Virus record (IMG/VR): IMGVR_UViG_3300022750_000023
Span: 1-44,206 of that record
Source of the DNA: a virus
Length of the DNA stretch: 44,206 bases
Strand: one strand, 5' to 3'
Positions 13,938 to 23,161 of the stretch are shown one piece after another. Every line of letters starts with the position of its first letter. Position 1 is the first letter of the stretch. The notes beneath the pieces were generated by a model, which was not told where the DNA came from, made no database searches, and worked only from the letters and a program-made list of their open reading frames with translations. The position numbers and the translations under genes were made by a program.

Positions 13938-15470
13938 ATGACTGAACAGGAAATAAAAGAATTAAAAGTCGCCCATGTAGCATGCAAGGACGACTTTATT
14001 TTTTTTGTGAGATATTTCTTCAAAGCACAATACAAACGCAAGTGGGCTAAATGGGATCATCTATACCTTATTGCCGAACAGCTTAACAGAGTTGTTAACG
14101 GAGAAATAACACGTCTGATCATAAACATTGCGCCACGTTATGGCAAAACAGAGTTGGCGGTTAAAGCATTTATAGCTTACGGACTATGTTTAAACCCATC
14201 AGCTAAATTCATTCATCTTTCCTATTCTGATGATCTTGCTTTAGATAATTCAGAAGCGGTTAAGGATCTTGTTACCTCTGATGAATATCAAACTTTATTT
14301 CCATCTGTGAGGCTTAAGCAATCAAGCAAGGCAAAAAAGAAATGGTATACCGATCTTACTGGCGGTGTTTACGCTACATCTACAGGTGGTCAAATTACTG
14401 GATTTGGTGCGGGTTTGGTAGATGAGTATGAAGAAATCATTGATCCTGAATTTGAGGAAACATTAGAGCAGCTTTTAGAGATTAGTGGTATAAGTTGGTT
14501 GGGAAACAAAGCTAAATTCGGAGGGGCTATAATCATCGATGACCCTAACAAGCCCGATGATGCAGATAGCGAAACTTTACGTACAAGGGTAAATGAAAGA
14601 TATGATAGTACTATTAGCAATCGTGTCAATTCTCGTAATACGCCCATTATCATCATCCAACAGAGAACCCATGAAGATGATCTAAGTGGATACCTAATTA
14701 GAAAACAAGGTAATGCTGATGATGGCGGTTTATGGACTGTTCTAAGCTTACCTTCAATAAAGGAAGATGGTACAGCACTTTGTCCTCAAAAACACACAAT
14801 AGAAGAGTTAAAGGCATTAGAAAAACATAACGATGTTGTTTTTCAGAGGCAACACATGCAAAACCCTAAGCCAAAGGCTGGACTATTATTTCCTATACAA
14901 GATTTGTTCTTTGCTAACATGGATGAAATAAAGGGGCTTAATGATCCCGACTTCACCTATACGTGTGCCGATCCTGCCAACCTTGGCGGTGATGATTTTG
15001 CCGGCGCTCCGTTCAAACTTATCGGGGATAGGATTTATGTAACTGAAATGCTTTACAATACGGAGGGAGCAGACCATAACGAATTGGAAATGGTTAATCT
15101 TATCAGACGGAATAAATCTAAATCTGTGGGTATAGAAGGAGTATTGGGATGGATGGAGACTGCAAAAAGGATTAGGGAAGATTTGGATAGGAATAACTTT
15201 GACGGAGAATTTAGGGTATTGAGACCAAGAACTAGTAAACCATCTAGGATATTGAACAGGGCTTCATTTATTAGGAATAACTTTGTTTTTCGGCACGATT
15301 GGGAAGATTTCCCTCAATATGCTAAGTTCATGAGAAACCTAACATCTTATCTAAAAATACAGGAAGCGGGCAAAGGAAATAAACATGATGATGCGCCAGA
15401 TTTGTGTGAAATGGCAGCCACATATTTCGAACAAAATTTTCCTCATCTTTGGGGTATGAATAAAACTTAA
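13938..15470 (+). CDS. terL: Terminase large subunit (packaging ATPase/nuclease)
   Basis: 510 aa. Walker A APRYGKTE (65-72), Walker B AIIIDDP (197-203), IIQQRTHEDD (239-248) as the coupling segment, and nuclease motifs TCADPA (342-347) and KHDDAPD (482-488). This domain order is that of phage packaging motors. An acidic stretch of about 30 residues (162-192) separates the GFGAG segment from Walker B and may be specific to this group. Pumps DNA into the prohead through the portal. Confidence 0.95.
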   Translation: MTEQEIKELKVAHVACKDDFIFFVRYFFKAQYKRKWAKWDHLYLIAEQLNRVVNGEITRLIINIAPRYGKTELAVKAFIAYGLCLNPSAKFIHLSYSDDLALDNSEAVKDLVTSDEYQTLFPSVRLKQSSKAKKKWYTDLTGGVYATSTGGQITGFGAGLVDEYEEIIDPEFEETLEQLLEISGISWLGNKAKFGGAIIIDDPNKPDDADSETLRTRVNERYDSTISNRVNSRNTPIIIIQQRTHEDDLSGYLIRKQGNADDGGLWTVLSLPSIKEDGTALCPQKHTIEELKALEKHNDVVFQRQHMQNPKPKAGLLFPIQDLFFANMDEIKGLNDPDFTYTCADPANLGGDDFAGAPFKLIGDRIYVTEMLYNTEGADHNELEMVNLIRRNKSKSVGIEGVLGWMETAKRIREDLDRNNFDGEFRVLRPRTSKPSRILNRASFIRNNFVFRHDWEDFPQYAKFMRNLTSYLKIQEAGKGNKHDDAPDLCEMAATYFEQNFPHLWGMNKT

Positions 15471-15508
15471 ATATTTTTTTATACATTTACTAAAATAATG
15501 ATTTTTGA

Positions 15509-16969
15509 ATGAGCTGGTATAATCCTTCAACCTGGGGCAAAGACATCGTTTCTCGTAGTGCATCAATAGAAGTTCCTGAAAAGGTTTTTATTGAAAGGGA
15601 ATTTAGCCAAAATAATATTGTTGGCGATACCTATGAATATTCAGAGATAGAACCTTCGCAGTTTAGGGGCGGGTACGACATAGAGGATATTCTTTATGGT
15701 GCTTATGGTAGACAGAATTTTATAACCCTATTCTATTGCCTACCCGAAATATTTGCACCCGTTAACGAGATCGCATCTCGGGTAGCAGAAGCAACATGGC
15801 AACTATGTTCAACACAGAACGACTCAGTTGATTACAAGAACAAGGATTTCAATAGGCTTTTCGAAAAGCCAAACCCATTGATGACAATGAAGCAGTTTGT
15901 TTGGCAATCTGTTTGCTATGACATTCTAACGGGTGCTAACTTTCAATACCTTAACAAGCCATCTACATTGCCAGATGAGTTAGGATCCGTTCTATCATGG
16001 TGGAATGCACCAACGCATCAGGTTAAAATTGACAAGAAAAAGAATGTCGATATCTACTCTGCAACTTCATTAGAAGATTTCGTAACAAAGTTCACGGTTT
16101 GTGAAGCAGGAAACAAAAGGGATATGGATATTAGGAATGTTATCCCTTTTATAAAGTTCGACCTTCAGCAGGGCAATCAGATTGATAAATTTAAATCAGA
16201 CCTTAAAGGGGCTGAAATCGCAATTAAAAACCTTTTGCCCGTCTATGAGGCTAGAGGAGTTATCTATATTAAGCGTGGAGCTTTGGGCTTCCTGGTATCT
16301 AAGAAATCAGATGCAAGCGGACTGGTTAGCCTTACCAAAGGCGAAAAGGAAGAGACTCAAAGGGAATATCAGGGTACTTACGGATTAGTTAGGGGCAAAA
16401 ATCAAGTGGGCGTATCTTCGGCACCGGTTGAATACATCTCTACTTCAATGAATATCCAAGAGCTTCAACCATTTGATGAGACTTTGGCAGATGCAAACGT
16501 AATCTATAAAACTCTCAGGGTTCCAAAGCACTTTGTCCCATCAAAGGATAATTCAACCTTCAACAATGCGGAAAGTGATACGAGGGCTTTTTATGATGAT
16601 GTTATACTACCTTATGCGAACAAGTACGCTCAAGGATGGAATGAAAAATTTGCAATCCCTAATCGTTACATAAAGGCAGATTTTAGCCATATTGCAGTGC
16701 TTAAATCAAACAAGAAAGATGATGCATTAGTGAATAGAACCAATGGCGCTACAATGTTGGAAAGATGGACTAATGGCGTTATTTCACTTAACGATTGGAT
16801 TATGTCTTTTGATGGCGAAAAAGGATCTGGTGATATTTATGAAAAGAAAATATTCGATTTGTTGCCCGATCAAGTGGAATTAGTAAAAAATATTATAAAT
16901 TTGAAATCAAATGGCACTACATCCCAAAATAAAGGAACTGAAACGCAGAGCAGCACCGATCAACTATAG
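15509..16969 (+). CDS. Portal protein (HK97-type)
   Basis: 486 aa. Context (between TerL and the prohead protease) and segments such as VNEIASRVAEATWQL, DFNRLFEKPNPLMTMKQF and LRVPKHFVPSKDNSTFNNAE are typical of HK97-like portals. Forms the 12-fold ring through which DNA passes. Its 3' end overlaps the protease gene by 59 nt in another frame. The ATG at 15509 follows a 38-nt A/T-rich gap. Confidence 0.9.
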   Translation: MSWYNPSTWGKDIVSRSASIEVPEKVFIEREFSQNNIVGDTYEYSEIEPSQFRGGYDIEDILYGAYGRQNFITLFYCLPEIFAPVNEIASRVAEATWQLCSTQNDSVDYKNKDFNRLFEKPNPLMTMKQFVWQSVCYDILTGANFQYLNKPSTLPDELGSVLSWWNAPTHQVKIDKKKNVDIYSATSLEDFVTKFTVCEAGNKRDMDIRNVIPFIKFDLQQGNQIDKFKSDLKGAEIAIKNLLPVYEARGVIYIKRGALGFLVSKKSDASGLVSLTKGEKEETQREYQGTYGLVRGKNQVGVSSAPVEYISTSMNIQELQPFDETLADANVIYKTLRVPKHFVPSKDNSTFNNAESDTRAFYDDVILPYANKYAQGWNEKFAIPNRYIKADFSHIAVLKSNKKDDALVNRTNGATMLERWTNGVISLNDWIMSFDGEKGSGDIYEKKIFDLLPDQVELVKNIINLKSNGTTSQNKGTETQSSTDQL

Positions 16970-17660
16970 CACCGTATCGGTTAACGAACGTGGCATACTT
17001 GAAGGCGATTTCCTAAGTGATCTTGACAATCGCATTGTTTCTGGATATCTATTGGTATGGAGATCAATCAATATGCATGGTGAAATGTTCCTTAAAGGGT
17101 GTGCTGCCAAATCTATAAATGATCGTGGGCCAAATAGTCAGGCAAACTATAAGATAACATTCCTTAACCAACACAGACAGGGAGAGCCATTATGTGTTTT
17201 TGCCGAACTTTATGAAGACGACTACGGGTTAAGGTTCAAATCTAAGCCATTGGACAATGTGCCTTGGGCTGATCATGTACTAACACAATTGAGAAGTGGT
17301 ACGTTAAACCAGTTTAGTGCTGGGTTTGATTACGTATGGACACAAACTGAATGGGATGAAGCCCATGATTGCATCGTTTGTAAGCAGATTGACCTTTTTG
17401 AGGGTAGTGTAGTAACCATTGGAAGCGAAATGAATACCTACGTTATCCGTTCTAAGGAGGAAGCAGATGGGCTATTCGATGAGATAGAAACATTTATTAA
17501 AACATTGCCTCGTAAAGATCAACTACAGGCAAGACAATATTTTACGCAACTGAAATCACTTACCGATTTAGAGCCGCTTAATCAAGGTGAGGCACTCGAA
17601 GAAAGGACAAAGCCGCCTAAGGATGCGATTGATTACAATTATTTAATTAATAACATTTAA
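16911..17660 (+). CDS. HK97-type prohead maturation protease
   Basis: 249 aa. Core: RIVSGYLLVWRSINMHGE, FLNQHRQGEP with the catalytic His (H88), LRSGTLNQFSAGFDYV with the catalytic Ser (S136), and LFEGSVVTIGSE, the usual C-terminal edge of the U35 protease fold. Cleaves scaffold and the capsid Delta domain during maturation. The C-terminal ~70 residues are charged and could be scaffold-like. Starts inside the portal gene. Confidence 0.9.
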   Translation: MALHPKIKELKRRAAPINYSTVSVNERGILEGDFLSDLDNRIVSGYLLVWRSINMHGEMFLKGCAAKSINDRGPNSQANYKITFLNQHRQGEPLCVFAELYEDDYGLRFKSKPLDNVPWADHVLTQLRSGTLNQFSAGFDYVWTQTEWDEAHDCIVCKQIDLFEGSVVTIGSEMNTYVIRSKEEADGLFDEIETFIKTLPRKDQLQARQYFTQLKSLTDLEPLNQGEALEERTKPPKDAIDYNYLINNI

Positions 17661-17670
17661 ACACCAAGAA

Positions 17671-19029
17671 ATGGTAAAAAGATTTATTTACCGTGATGCG
17701 GGAGCAGGCGGTCAAGGTGGAGACACCAAAACAGAGCAAGAGGCTTTGTTGAAAAAAATCAATGAAAACGTTAATACCGAAATCGAGAAAAGAGGTTATC
17801 AGAATAAAGATAACATTGAAAAGCTTATTGGATTAGCGTTAGAAGGAATGCCTGTAGAGGCTTTGAGAAGTTTTGACCCAACAAAGGTTGAGCAATCTTT
17901 AAAGAACATTGCTGGAGAACTTGAAAAAGTTAAGAATATCCGTGCTGGAGAATTGGAGAACAATGAAAAAGAACTGATCCAAAGATCGATCAACACTTTA
18001 TTGTTCCCAGAAGAAGGTAAAACTTCCGATGTTGAAATGATCATGCAGACTAGAGGTCAAGGGGCTAAGAAAGAAGTTGTTTTAAACATCCGTGCTGCAG
18101 CAAACATGCAAACCGATAACACCATTAACGAAAACAACTATCCTCTACCGATGATAGAAAGTTTCAATGTTATCGATGGTGTTGTTAAAAAACGTAGGGG
18201 AACTCAATATATCTTTGATATTGCCGATGTGACCACCGTAGCAGAATTGGAAGAATATACAACCTGGCTAGAAGAAGGTAACAGCGAGGGTGCTTTTGCA
18301 ATTGTTGCAGAGGGAGCGGTTAAACCGTTAGTTTCTTACGCATTGGTTCGTAACTTCGCTAAAGCTAAAAAGGTAGCTGCTAAGTATGTAATTACAGAAG
18401 AGTTTCCCAAATTCCGTAAGAAAGCCTTAACAATCATCCAGAACCTTATCAATGATAAGATTTTGCGTGACTATGCGGCAATCCTTACTACCGATTTGCA
18501 GACACAAGCTGCGGGATATGTAGGTACATCATTGGATGATACCTTTACAGCTCCAAATGATTACGATGCTATCGGTGCCGTTGCTGCTCAGATCGAAACG
18601 CTTAACTTTTTTCCTGATCTATTGATTATCCACCCACAAGATAAATGGAGATTGTCACTTGAAAAAGATAGTCAAGGACGTTATTACATGATGATACCTA
18701 TGTACAACCCACAAGGATTGGTTACAATGATGGGCTTCCGTGTTCTAACATCTACCTATCAAACAATTGGTACTTTCACATTGGGAGAAAGTGGATTGTT
18801 CAAAATCGAACAGGAAGCTCTTACAATCCGTTTGGGCTATGGTATCGACTTTACTACTGCTACCGTGTCAGGCACTAGCGTTGTTACTTCGGTATCAAGC
18901 GATTTTGACAACAACCGTATGCGTATCATCGTGGAGAACTTCTTTAAAGATTATATCGCAACAAACAATATTGGTTCATTTGTTACCGCTTCTTTTGCTA
19001 CGGTAAAAGCAGCATTATTAAAACCTTAA
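17671..19029 (+). CDS. Major capsid protein (HK97-like fold)
   Basis: 452 aa, directly after the protease. Residues about 20-135 are charged and helical (Delta domain-like, probably the internal scaffold removed by the protease). The rest is compatible with the HK97 fold (LNFFPDLLIIHPQDKWRL; the E-loop/A-domain order is not resolvable by eye). Size and position both match. No separate scaffold gene is present. Confidence 0.85.
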   Translation: MVKRFIYRDAGAGGQGGDTKTEQEALLKKINENVNTEIEKRGYQNKDNIEKLIGLALEGMPVEALRSFDPTKVEQSLKNIAGELEKVKNIRAGELENNEKELIQRSINTLLFPEEGKTSDVEMIMQTRGQGAKKEVVLNIRAAANMQTDNTINENNYPLPMIESFNVIDGVVKKRRGTQYIFDIADVTTVAELEEYTTWLEEGNSEGAFAIVAEGAVKPLVSYALVRNFAKAKKVAAKYVITEEFPKFRKKALTIIQNLINDKILRDYAAILTTDLQTQAAGYVGTSLDDTFTAPNDYDAIGAVAAQIETLNFFPDLLIIHPQDKWRLSLEKDSQGRYYMMIPMYNPQGLVTMMGFRVLTSTYQTIGTFTLGESGLFKIEQEALTIRLGYGIDFTTATVSGTSVVTSVSSDFDNNRMRIIVENFFKDYIATNNIGSFVTASFATVKAALLKP

Positions 19030-19032
19030 AAC

Positions 19033-19281
19033 ATGGCTCAGAAACCACAATCAGAGGAAGTAATTCCAGCAGGTCAAGAAGATGTTAAAGCCTTGACCAC
19101 GGCTAATTCAGTAGTTGATGGCGGTACTTTGGTTAGACCAAAGGAAGATACCTTAATCTATGGCACAAAAGATAGCTTCTTAGGCTTTGGCGTAGAACAT
19201 ACGGTTCATCGTGTATTGGCTGAAAAGCTTATCAAAAAAGGTCAGGCAACGAAAGATAAGCCAAAGGATAAAGCAGAATAA
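19033..19281 (+). CDS. Hypothetical head-region protein (82 aa)
   Basis: MAQKPQSEEVIPAGQEDVKA... with a Lys/Asp-rich tail. A soluble protein, 3 nt after the capsid gene. Might be a decoration or capsid-joining protein by location; no sequence motif supports either. Confidence 0.6.
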   Translation: MAQKPQSEEVIPAGQEDVKALTTANSVVDGGTLVRPKEDTLIYGTKDSFLGFGVEHTVHRVLAEKLIKKGQATKDKPKDKAE

Positions 19282-19292
19282 ATCTATTTCAA

Positions 19293-19799
19293 ATGTCAAT
19301 CATAACTATTAGCGACTTTAAGGGCGAACAATCAATAGCACAGACTTCAAACGCTGGCGTTATTGAGAGTACTCAAATCTTTATAGATAAGTACGAGAAA
19401 AAGTTCTTAAAGTCGCTTTTGGGAAATGCTCTTTACATTGATTTTGTTAACGGATTGTTGCAGGATCCAATTGATCAGAAATGGATTGAACTTAGGGATG
19501 AAACCGACTTAAAGGATATGTTGGTTAACTACATTTATTATTGGTACGATAGAAATAAGACTACCACAACGAATGGGGTTAGCGAAACCAAGGGCAAAAC
19601 AGAGAATAGCGTAGTTGTAAACAACATTGATAAACAGGTTAGATCATGGAATGAAATGGTTGATATGGCTCGTTTATTTGATCTGTCTACCGCTACTTAT
19701 CCTAATTTTGTTAGGCAGCATTGGAGGAATTATTCTTATTGGTATTTTGGATGTCGTGTTGATGAAATATTCTATAAGATAACACGTAGCAATATATGA
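19293..19799 (+). CDS. Head-tail connector/adaptor candidate
   Basis: 168 aa. FIDKYEKKFLKSLLGNALYI and the following helices resemble the DUF6712-type proteins that lie at this position in Bacteroidota phages. Probably the adaptor under the portal; assignment by position and helical character. ATGA overlap with the next gene (19796). Confidence 0.65.
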   Translation: MSIITISDFKGEQSIAQTSNAGVIESTQIFIDKYEKKFLKSLLGNALYIDFVNGLLQDPIDQKWIELRDETDLKDMLVNYIYYWYDRNKTTTTNGVSETKGKTENSVVVNNIDKQVRSWNEMVDMARLFDLSTATYPNFVRQHWRNYSYWYFGCRVDEIFYKITRSNI

Positions 19800-20383
19800 G
19801 TTCAGCACCCGAAATATACCTGCATAGAGAGTTTACCTCAATAGTTGAGGCAGTTAGTCTAAAGCTAACTCCAACGCTTCAAATGTTCGATACAAATATT
19901 ACAGGTGTTCATTATCAGTTCGGTCATCCGTTGGAGATCATCAATACGTTAAGCCAATTTGAAAATGGTAAAACAACCAAGTTCAATAAGTATCCGATAG
20001 TCTGTTTCTTTCTGGATAGCAAGAAAACCAAGAATAACCCATTAAATGCAGGGATGCAACGTGTACACCTCGCAATAGTTCGTGAAAGTGCTGATGCAAA
20101 TGGCAATGATACCGCAAACGATAGGGATATCAAGAACTTTATACCAGTGTTAACGCCTATATACTTGGAATTGTTGACACAGATAAAGTTAAGAGCTGAT
20201 TTGTTTACAGGTATTTTCAATGAGCAGTCATTGAGCCATGAGGTGACCTATCGGTATTATTGGGGAAAGTCTGGACTGTTCGGCAATGAAGCAAACATTT
20301 TCAATGATCGGGTTGATGCAATTGAAATAGAGAACCTAGAATTAACAATTAATTTAAACTATTGCCCTAAAACTTACGTATAG
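19796..20383 (+). CDS. Tail completion/terminator candidate
   Basis: 195 aa, mixed alpha/beta (KYPIVCFFLDSKKT, RVHLAIVRESADANG, ELTINLNYCPKTYV). No known motif. Lies between the adaptor and the putative tube protein, where neck or tail-terminator proteins are usually encoded. Confidence 0.55.
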   Translation: MSSAPEIYLHREFTSIVEAVSLKLTPTLQMFDTNITGVHYQFGHPLEIINTLSQFENGKTTKFNKYPIVCFFLDSKKTKNNPLNAGMQRVHLAIVRESADANGNDTANDRDIKNFIPVLTPIYLELLTQIKLRADLFTGIFNEQSLSHEVTYRYYWGKSGLFGNEANIFNDRVDAIEIENLELTINLNYCPKTYV

Positions 20384-20404
20384 GGCAATTAAAATTTAAA
20401 AGAT

Positions 20405-21352
20405 ATGACTATTTTAAACACAGCCGTTTGTGCCTTAAACGGAGGAAATACAGGTATTAGCAACTGTTCAGTTGATTTTAATACTTTAAACAAGGGATTT
20501 TTGGTGCCAACTGATTTTGTGCTTACCGAAGCTCAATTGGTTAGCCCTGCCACCGTAATGGCTGCACTGATTGCCGCAGCATCAGCTAACATCGCATCAC
20601 AAAGAATTTATCCATTACCAGAAACATTAACGGTAACTGATAACTCTGAGGCAGCAGTTCAACAAACCTACGGTTATGGCGCTGTTGTTACCGTTCGTGA
20701 TGGTATGGCAAACATTGCTGTTAACTGGAAAAAAGGGGGGTTATGCCTACGTAACCAATTGGCAAAATTCAATGGTAACTCATGGGCATGGTTAGCTATT
20801 GATGCGGAAGGTAGATTAATAGGTACTAAAGTTGGCAAAACAATGAAAGGTATTCCATTGAACGAGTTTTACCAAGATCCATTTAAATGGGCTGATGGAG
20901 CTAATCAAACTGCTTACATCTATAAGTTATCTTACAACACAAGATATATTAATAGTGATGTAGCTTTTGTTCCTTTGAACTATGGCGAAGTATCTGCAAT
21001 TAGCGGACTGATCAACATTGTGCCGGAACTTGTTACCTACCCAGGCGCAAACATTTTCACCGTTCGTCTATTGGCTGGATGCGCTAAGGATAATCTTTAT
21101 GATCTTTACTCAACTGCTTTGGCAAACGTTGCTAATTTTAGCGTTGTTAATGCAACTACTGGCAATGCGATTACCATTACTTCGGTTACGGTTGACGCTA
21201 ACTCAAAAGGCTTTATTTTCACTTTAAACTCTAGTGATCCAGATTATGTTGCAGGAGGGCCATTTGTAGTAAGCGGTTCGACCGTATCGGCTTTAGCTAC
21301 TAACTTGGTAGTTGGGTTTGAGATTTTACCGTTAACCATAGTAACTCCATAA
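20405..21352 (+). CDS. Major tail tube protein candidate
   Basis: 315 aa, Ala/Thr/Val-rich, few charged residues, long beta-type stretches. The C-terminal part (VVNATTGNAITITSVTVDAN, SSDPDYVAGGPFVVSGS) looks like an added Ig-like or beta-sandwich domain. The size, composition and location after the head-tail connectors fit a tube protein with a C-terminal decoration domain. Not proven by motif. Confidence 0.65.
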   Translation: MTILNTAVCALNGGNTGISNCSVDFNTLNKGFLVPTDFVLTEAQLVSPATVMAALIAAASANIASQRIYPLPETLTVTDNSEAAVQQTYGYGAVVTVRDGMANIAVNWKKGGLCLRNQLAKFNGNSWAWLAIDAEGRLIGTKVGKTMKGIPLNEFYQDPFKWADGANQTAYIYKLSYNTRYINSDVAFVPLNYGEVSAISGLINIVPELVTYPGANIFTVRLLAGCAKDNLYDLYSTALANVANFSVVNATTGNAITITSVTVDANSKGFIFTLNSSDPDYVAGGPFVVSGSTVSALATNLVVGFEILPLTIVTP

Positions 21353-21513
21353 TGTTCGCAGAACCTTTAAAGCCGAATTGGAATGTAAAGTACATTAAGT
21401 CGGCAAAGAAGGGTGATTTTGTTAAGAACCATTCTGGATTATTTGAGGGAATAACAGATAAGGACTTGGAAGAGGTTTGGGACAAGCATAACCCTAAGAA
21501 GGAAAGTAAATAA
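21352..21513 (+). CDS. Hypothetical 53-aa protein
   Basis: MFAEPLKPNWNVKYIKSAKK ... charged. It is coupled by TAATG to the tube candidate and directly precedes the terminator, so it is the last gene of the head/tube transcript. Confidence 0.65.
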   Translation: MFAEPLKPNWNVKYIKSAKKGDFVKNHSGLFEGITDKDLEEVWDKHNPKKESK

Positions 21514-21518
21514 TAGAA

Positions 21519-21545
21519 AGGCTAGCAGAGATGTTAGCCTTTTTT
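21519..21545 (+). terminator. Rho-independent terminator
   Basis: AGGCTAGCA (21519-21527), GAGA tetraloop, TGTTAGCCT (21532-21540), then T5. Nine base pairs with a GNRA loop. Followed only 11 nt later by a phage-class promoter. Confidence 0.9.
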
Positions 21546-21556
21546 GTTATAAAGAT

Positions 21557-21591
21557 GTTACAAAACGGTATCGATGTAATGGTTAGATTTG
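21557..21591 (+). promoter_or_regulatory. Phage-class promoter (GTTACAAAACGGTAT-N12-TAGATTTG)
   Basis: GTTACAAAACGGTAT (21557-21571), 12 nt, TAGATTTG (21584-21591). ATG 21596 starts 5 nt after the last G, so this transcript may be leaderless or nearly so. Confidence 0.8.
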
Positions 21592-21595
21592 GTGT

Positions 21596-21760
21596 ATGTT
21601 AATTTATATATTATTATCAGTAACCAATTATAATGGATTTAAGGTTACAAGAATAGAAAGTGTATTTGATAGCTATGAAAAGGCTAAATTTAAAGCTGAC
21701 TGTATGTCTGAAAATATTGATAATATGGAATTAGAGATTATGGAGGATCTGTTAAGATGA
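21596..21760 (+). CDS. Hypothetical 54-aa protein
   Basis: MLIYILLSVTNYNGFKVTRI then acidic helices ending MELEIMEDLLR. First gene of a cluster of small genes inserted between tube and tail genes and served by its own promoter. Function unknown. ATGA overlap at 21757. Confidence 0.6.
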   Translation: MLIYILLSVTNYNGFKVTRIESVFDSYEKAKFKADCMSENIDNMELEIMEDLLR

Positions 21761-21951
21761 TAAAGGTAATTTTTAAAGAACCTCAATTGATAGGAAATAA
21801 ACAAGGAGATGCAATTGCTTTATTTTGTTTGTGCACTTCTTATGTAACATTGTCTAACGGTTATTTCTTTTATGAATTTGGTGAAATAATAGGAATGGTT
21901 ATTAAAAACCAAGTACAATCAATCGAACACGTTAAACCAACTGATTTATGA
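21757..21951 (+). CDS. Hypothetical 64-aa protein
   Basis: MIKVIFKEPQLIGNKQGDAI..., with a hydrophobic middle (ALFCLCTSYVTLS). ATGA overlaps on both sides. Not recognised. Confidence 0.6.
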   Translation: MIKVIFKEPQLIGNKQGDAIALFCLCTSYVTLSNGYFFYEFGEIIGMVIKNQVQSIEHVKPTDL

Positions 21952-22265
21952 AACAGCCATTCCCATTAATATTAGGTAATCTAATATTTGACCATAGTAG
22001 AAATTTTAAGGCGAGATTGACGTATAAAAACAAATTTAACCATCTAAATAATTTTTTTATTACTCAAGTACCAGCAACCATACATCATGGTATTCAATGG
22101 AAGGATTATGAAAAAATATTTAAAGAAATGGAAAAAGAATCTACTCCAATACGGCCAAAAGCATCTCCGATAAGTAATGGAGGGTTTAGTAAAGATTATT
22201 CTATACTTTGGATGTTCTTATGCTTTATATTAGGTTTAGTTTTTGGAATTTTATTCAAATCATAA
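21948..22265 (+). CDS. Tail-anchored membrane protein, hypothetical
   Basis: 105 aa; a soluble, basic N-terminal 80 residues and one C-terminal membrane segment (ILWMFLCFILGLVFGILF, about 86-103). Could be an accessory infection protein (for example superinfection exclusion), but this is a guess from topology and from its place in the accessory cluster. Confidence 0.6.
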   Translation: MKQPFPLILGNLIFDHSRNFKARLTYKNKFNHLNNFFITQVPATIHHGIQWKDYEKIFKEMEKESTPIRPKASPISNGGFSKDYSILWMFLCFILGLVFGILFKS

Positions 22266-22270
22266 CACTT

Positions 22271-22438
22271 ATGAACGCACGCCAACTACACGCTGAAATC
22301 AAGAGATTGAAAGCGGAAAACGAAAAATTAACTACATTAAATGATGTTCTTAAAAGAGTTATCTTTGAAAGGGATAATTTTAAACATAGTGTGTTTATTA
22401 CTCTTGCATCAGGAGATATTATCAAAGTTAGAGATTAA
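22271..22438 (+). CDS. Coiled-coil 55-aa protein
   Basis: ATG 22271 (MNARQLHAEIKRLKAENEKL) is chosen; the longer frame from 22208 overlaps the membrane segment of the gene before. A leucine-zipper-like first half, beta-like second half. Function unknown. Confidence 0.6.
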   Translation: MNARQLHAEIKRLKAENEKLTTLNDVLKRVIFERDNFKHSVFITLASGDIIKVRD

Positions 22439-22442
22439 AATT

Positions 22443-22523
22443 ATGAAAAACTTAATTTACAAACTAGCAATCGCATTCGCCTTTTTAGTAGGCATCGGAG
22501 TAGGCGCTTTAATTCTAAACTAA
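22443..22523 (+). CDS. 26-aa membrane peptide
   Basis: MKNLIYKLAIAFAFLVGIGV followed by GALILN: a single hydrophobic helix with a basic start. TAATG junction with a second micro membrane peptide. The paired arrangement makes chance less likely. Confidence 0.5.
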   Translation: MKNLIYKLAIAFAFLVGIGVGALILN

Positions 22524-22603
22524 TGAAAGCATTAATATTATGCCATTCAATAGTTGTTCTTATTTACTATTTGTACATTAGAAATTATCCAAAAAAGCCA
22601 TGA
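22523..22603 (+). CDS. 26-aa membrane peptide
   Basis: MKALILCHSIVVLIYYLYIR then NYPKKP: one membrane helix and a basic end. Coupled upstream (TAATG) and downstream (ATGA at 22600). Confidence 0.5.
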   Translation: MKALILCHSIVVLIYYLYIRNYPKKP

Positions 22604-23049
22604 CTACAATAAGAGGAATGCTTGAAAAGGTTCAATCTGTCAATGTTAGGGATGAGGCTATTAATATCATTCGTTCAACCGAGAAACAGAATATTGACCT
22701 TAACAGAAAACAGCTTTACCAAAAGTCGATTGACAGCGAAGGAAATAACCTTAGGCTTTACTCATCGGCATTGTATGCGCTTGAAAAGGAAAGGCGTAAC
22801 CCTTTGCCTGGATTTATGCGCCCCGATTTGTACAATACTGGTGCATTCCAACTTAAATTCTTTGCGACGGTTACATCAAAGGATATTGTTTATGGCTCAT
22901 CAGACGTTAAATCATCAGCCTTGGAAGCTAAGTATGGCGGTAAAATATTCGGACTTACAAAAGAGAATAAGGCTATCTATTCACTAGATGTGGTTTATCC
23001 ATTACTTCAAAATGTTATCACTCAAAAAACAGGATTAAAATTTAAATGA
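22600..23049 (+). CDS. Tail-region phage protein (149 aa)
   Basis: Contains NRKQLYQKSIDSEGNNLRLY and NPLPGFMRPDLYNTGAF, a pattern I associate with conserved proteins near the tail genes of Bacteroidota phages. Its exact role (tail assembly or minor tail) is not known to me. The stop is 1 nt before the next small gene. Confidence 0.7.
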   Translation: MTTIRGMLEKVQSVNVRDEAINIIRSTEKQNIDLNRKQLYQKSIDSEGNNLRLYSSALYALEKERRNPLPGFMRPDLYNTGAFQLKFFATVTSKDIVYGSSDVKSSALEAKYGGKIFGLTKENKAIYSLDVVYPLLQNVITQKTGLKFK

Positions 23050-23050
23050 T

Positions 23051-23161
23051 ATGGAATTAAAACAACAACGTATTTATTTTAAAGGGATAAATTGTAGGGT
23101 AAATAAATATAAAGTTCCATTGTTCTATTTATATAAATTCATTTTCATAAATATGAATTAA
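23051..23161 (+). CDS. Hypothetical 36-aa basic protein
   Basis: MELKQQRIYFKGINCRVNKY, ending in an aromatic stretch (VPLFYLYKFIFINMN). Fills the gap between two coupled genes and has a TAATG junction with the next. Weakly supported. Confidence 0.4.
   Translation: MELKQQRIYFKGINCRVNKYKVPLFYLYKFIFINMN

Noticed and set aside
16911-16969. Portal-protease fusion by frameshift
   Set aside because: The protease has a good ATG and a complete N-terminus; a 59-nt overlap is common in these operons.
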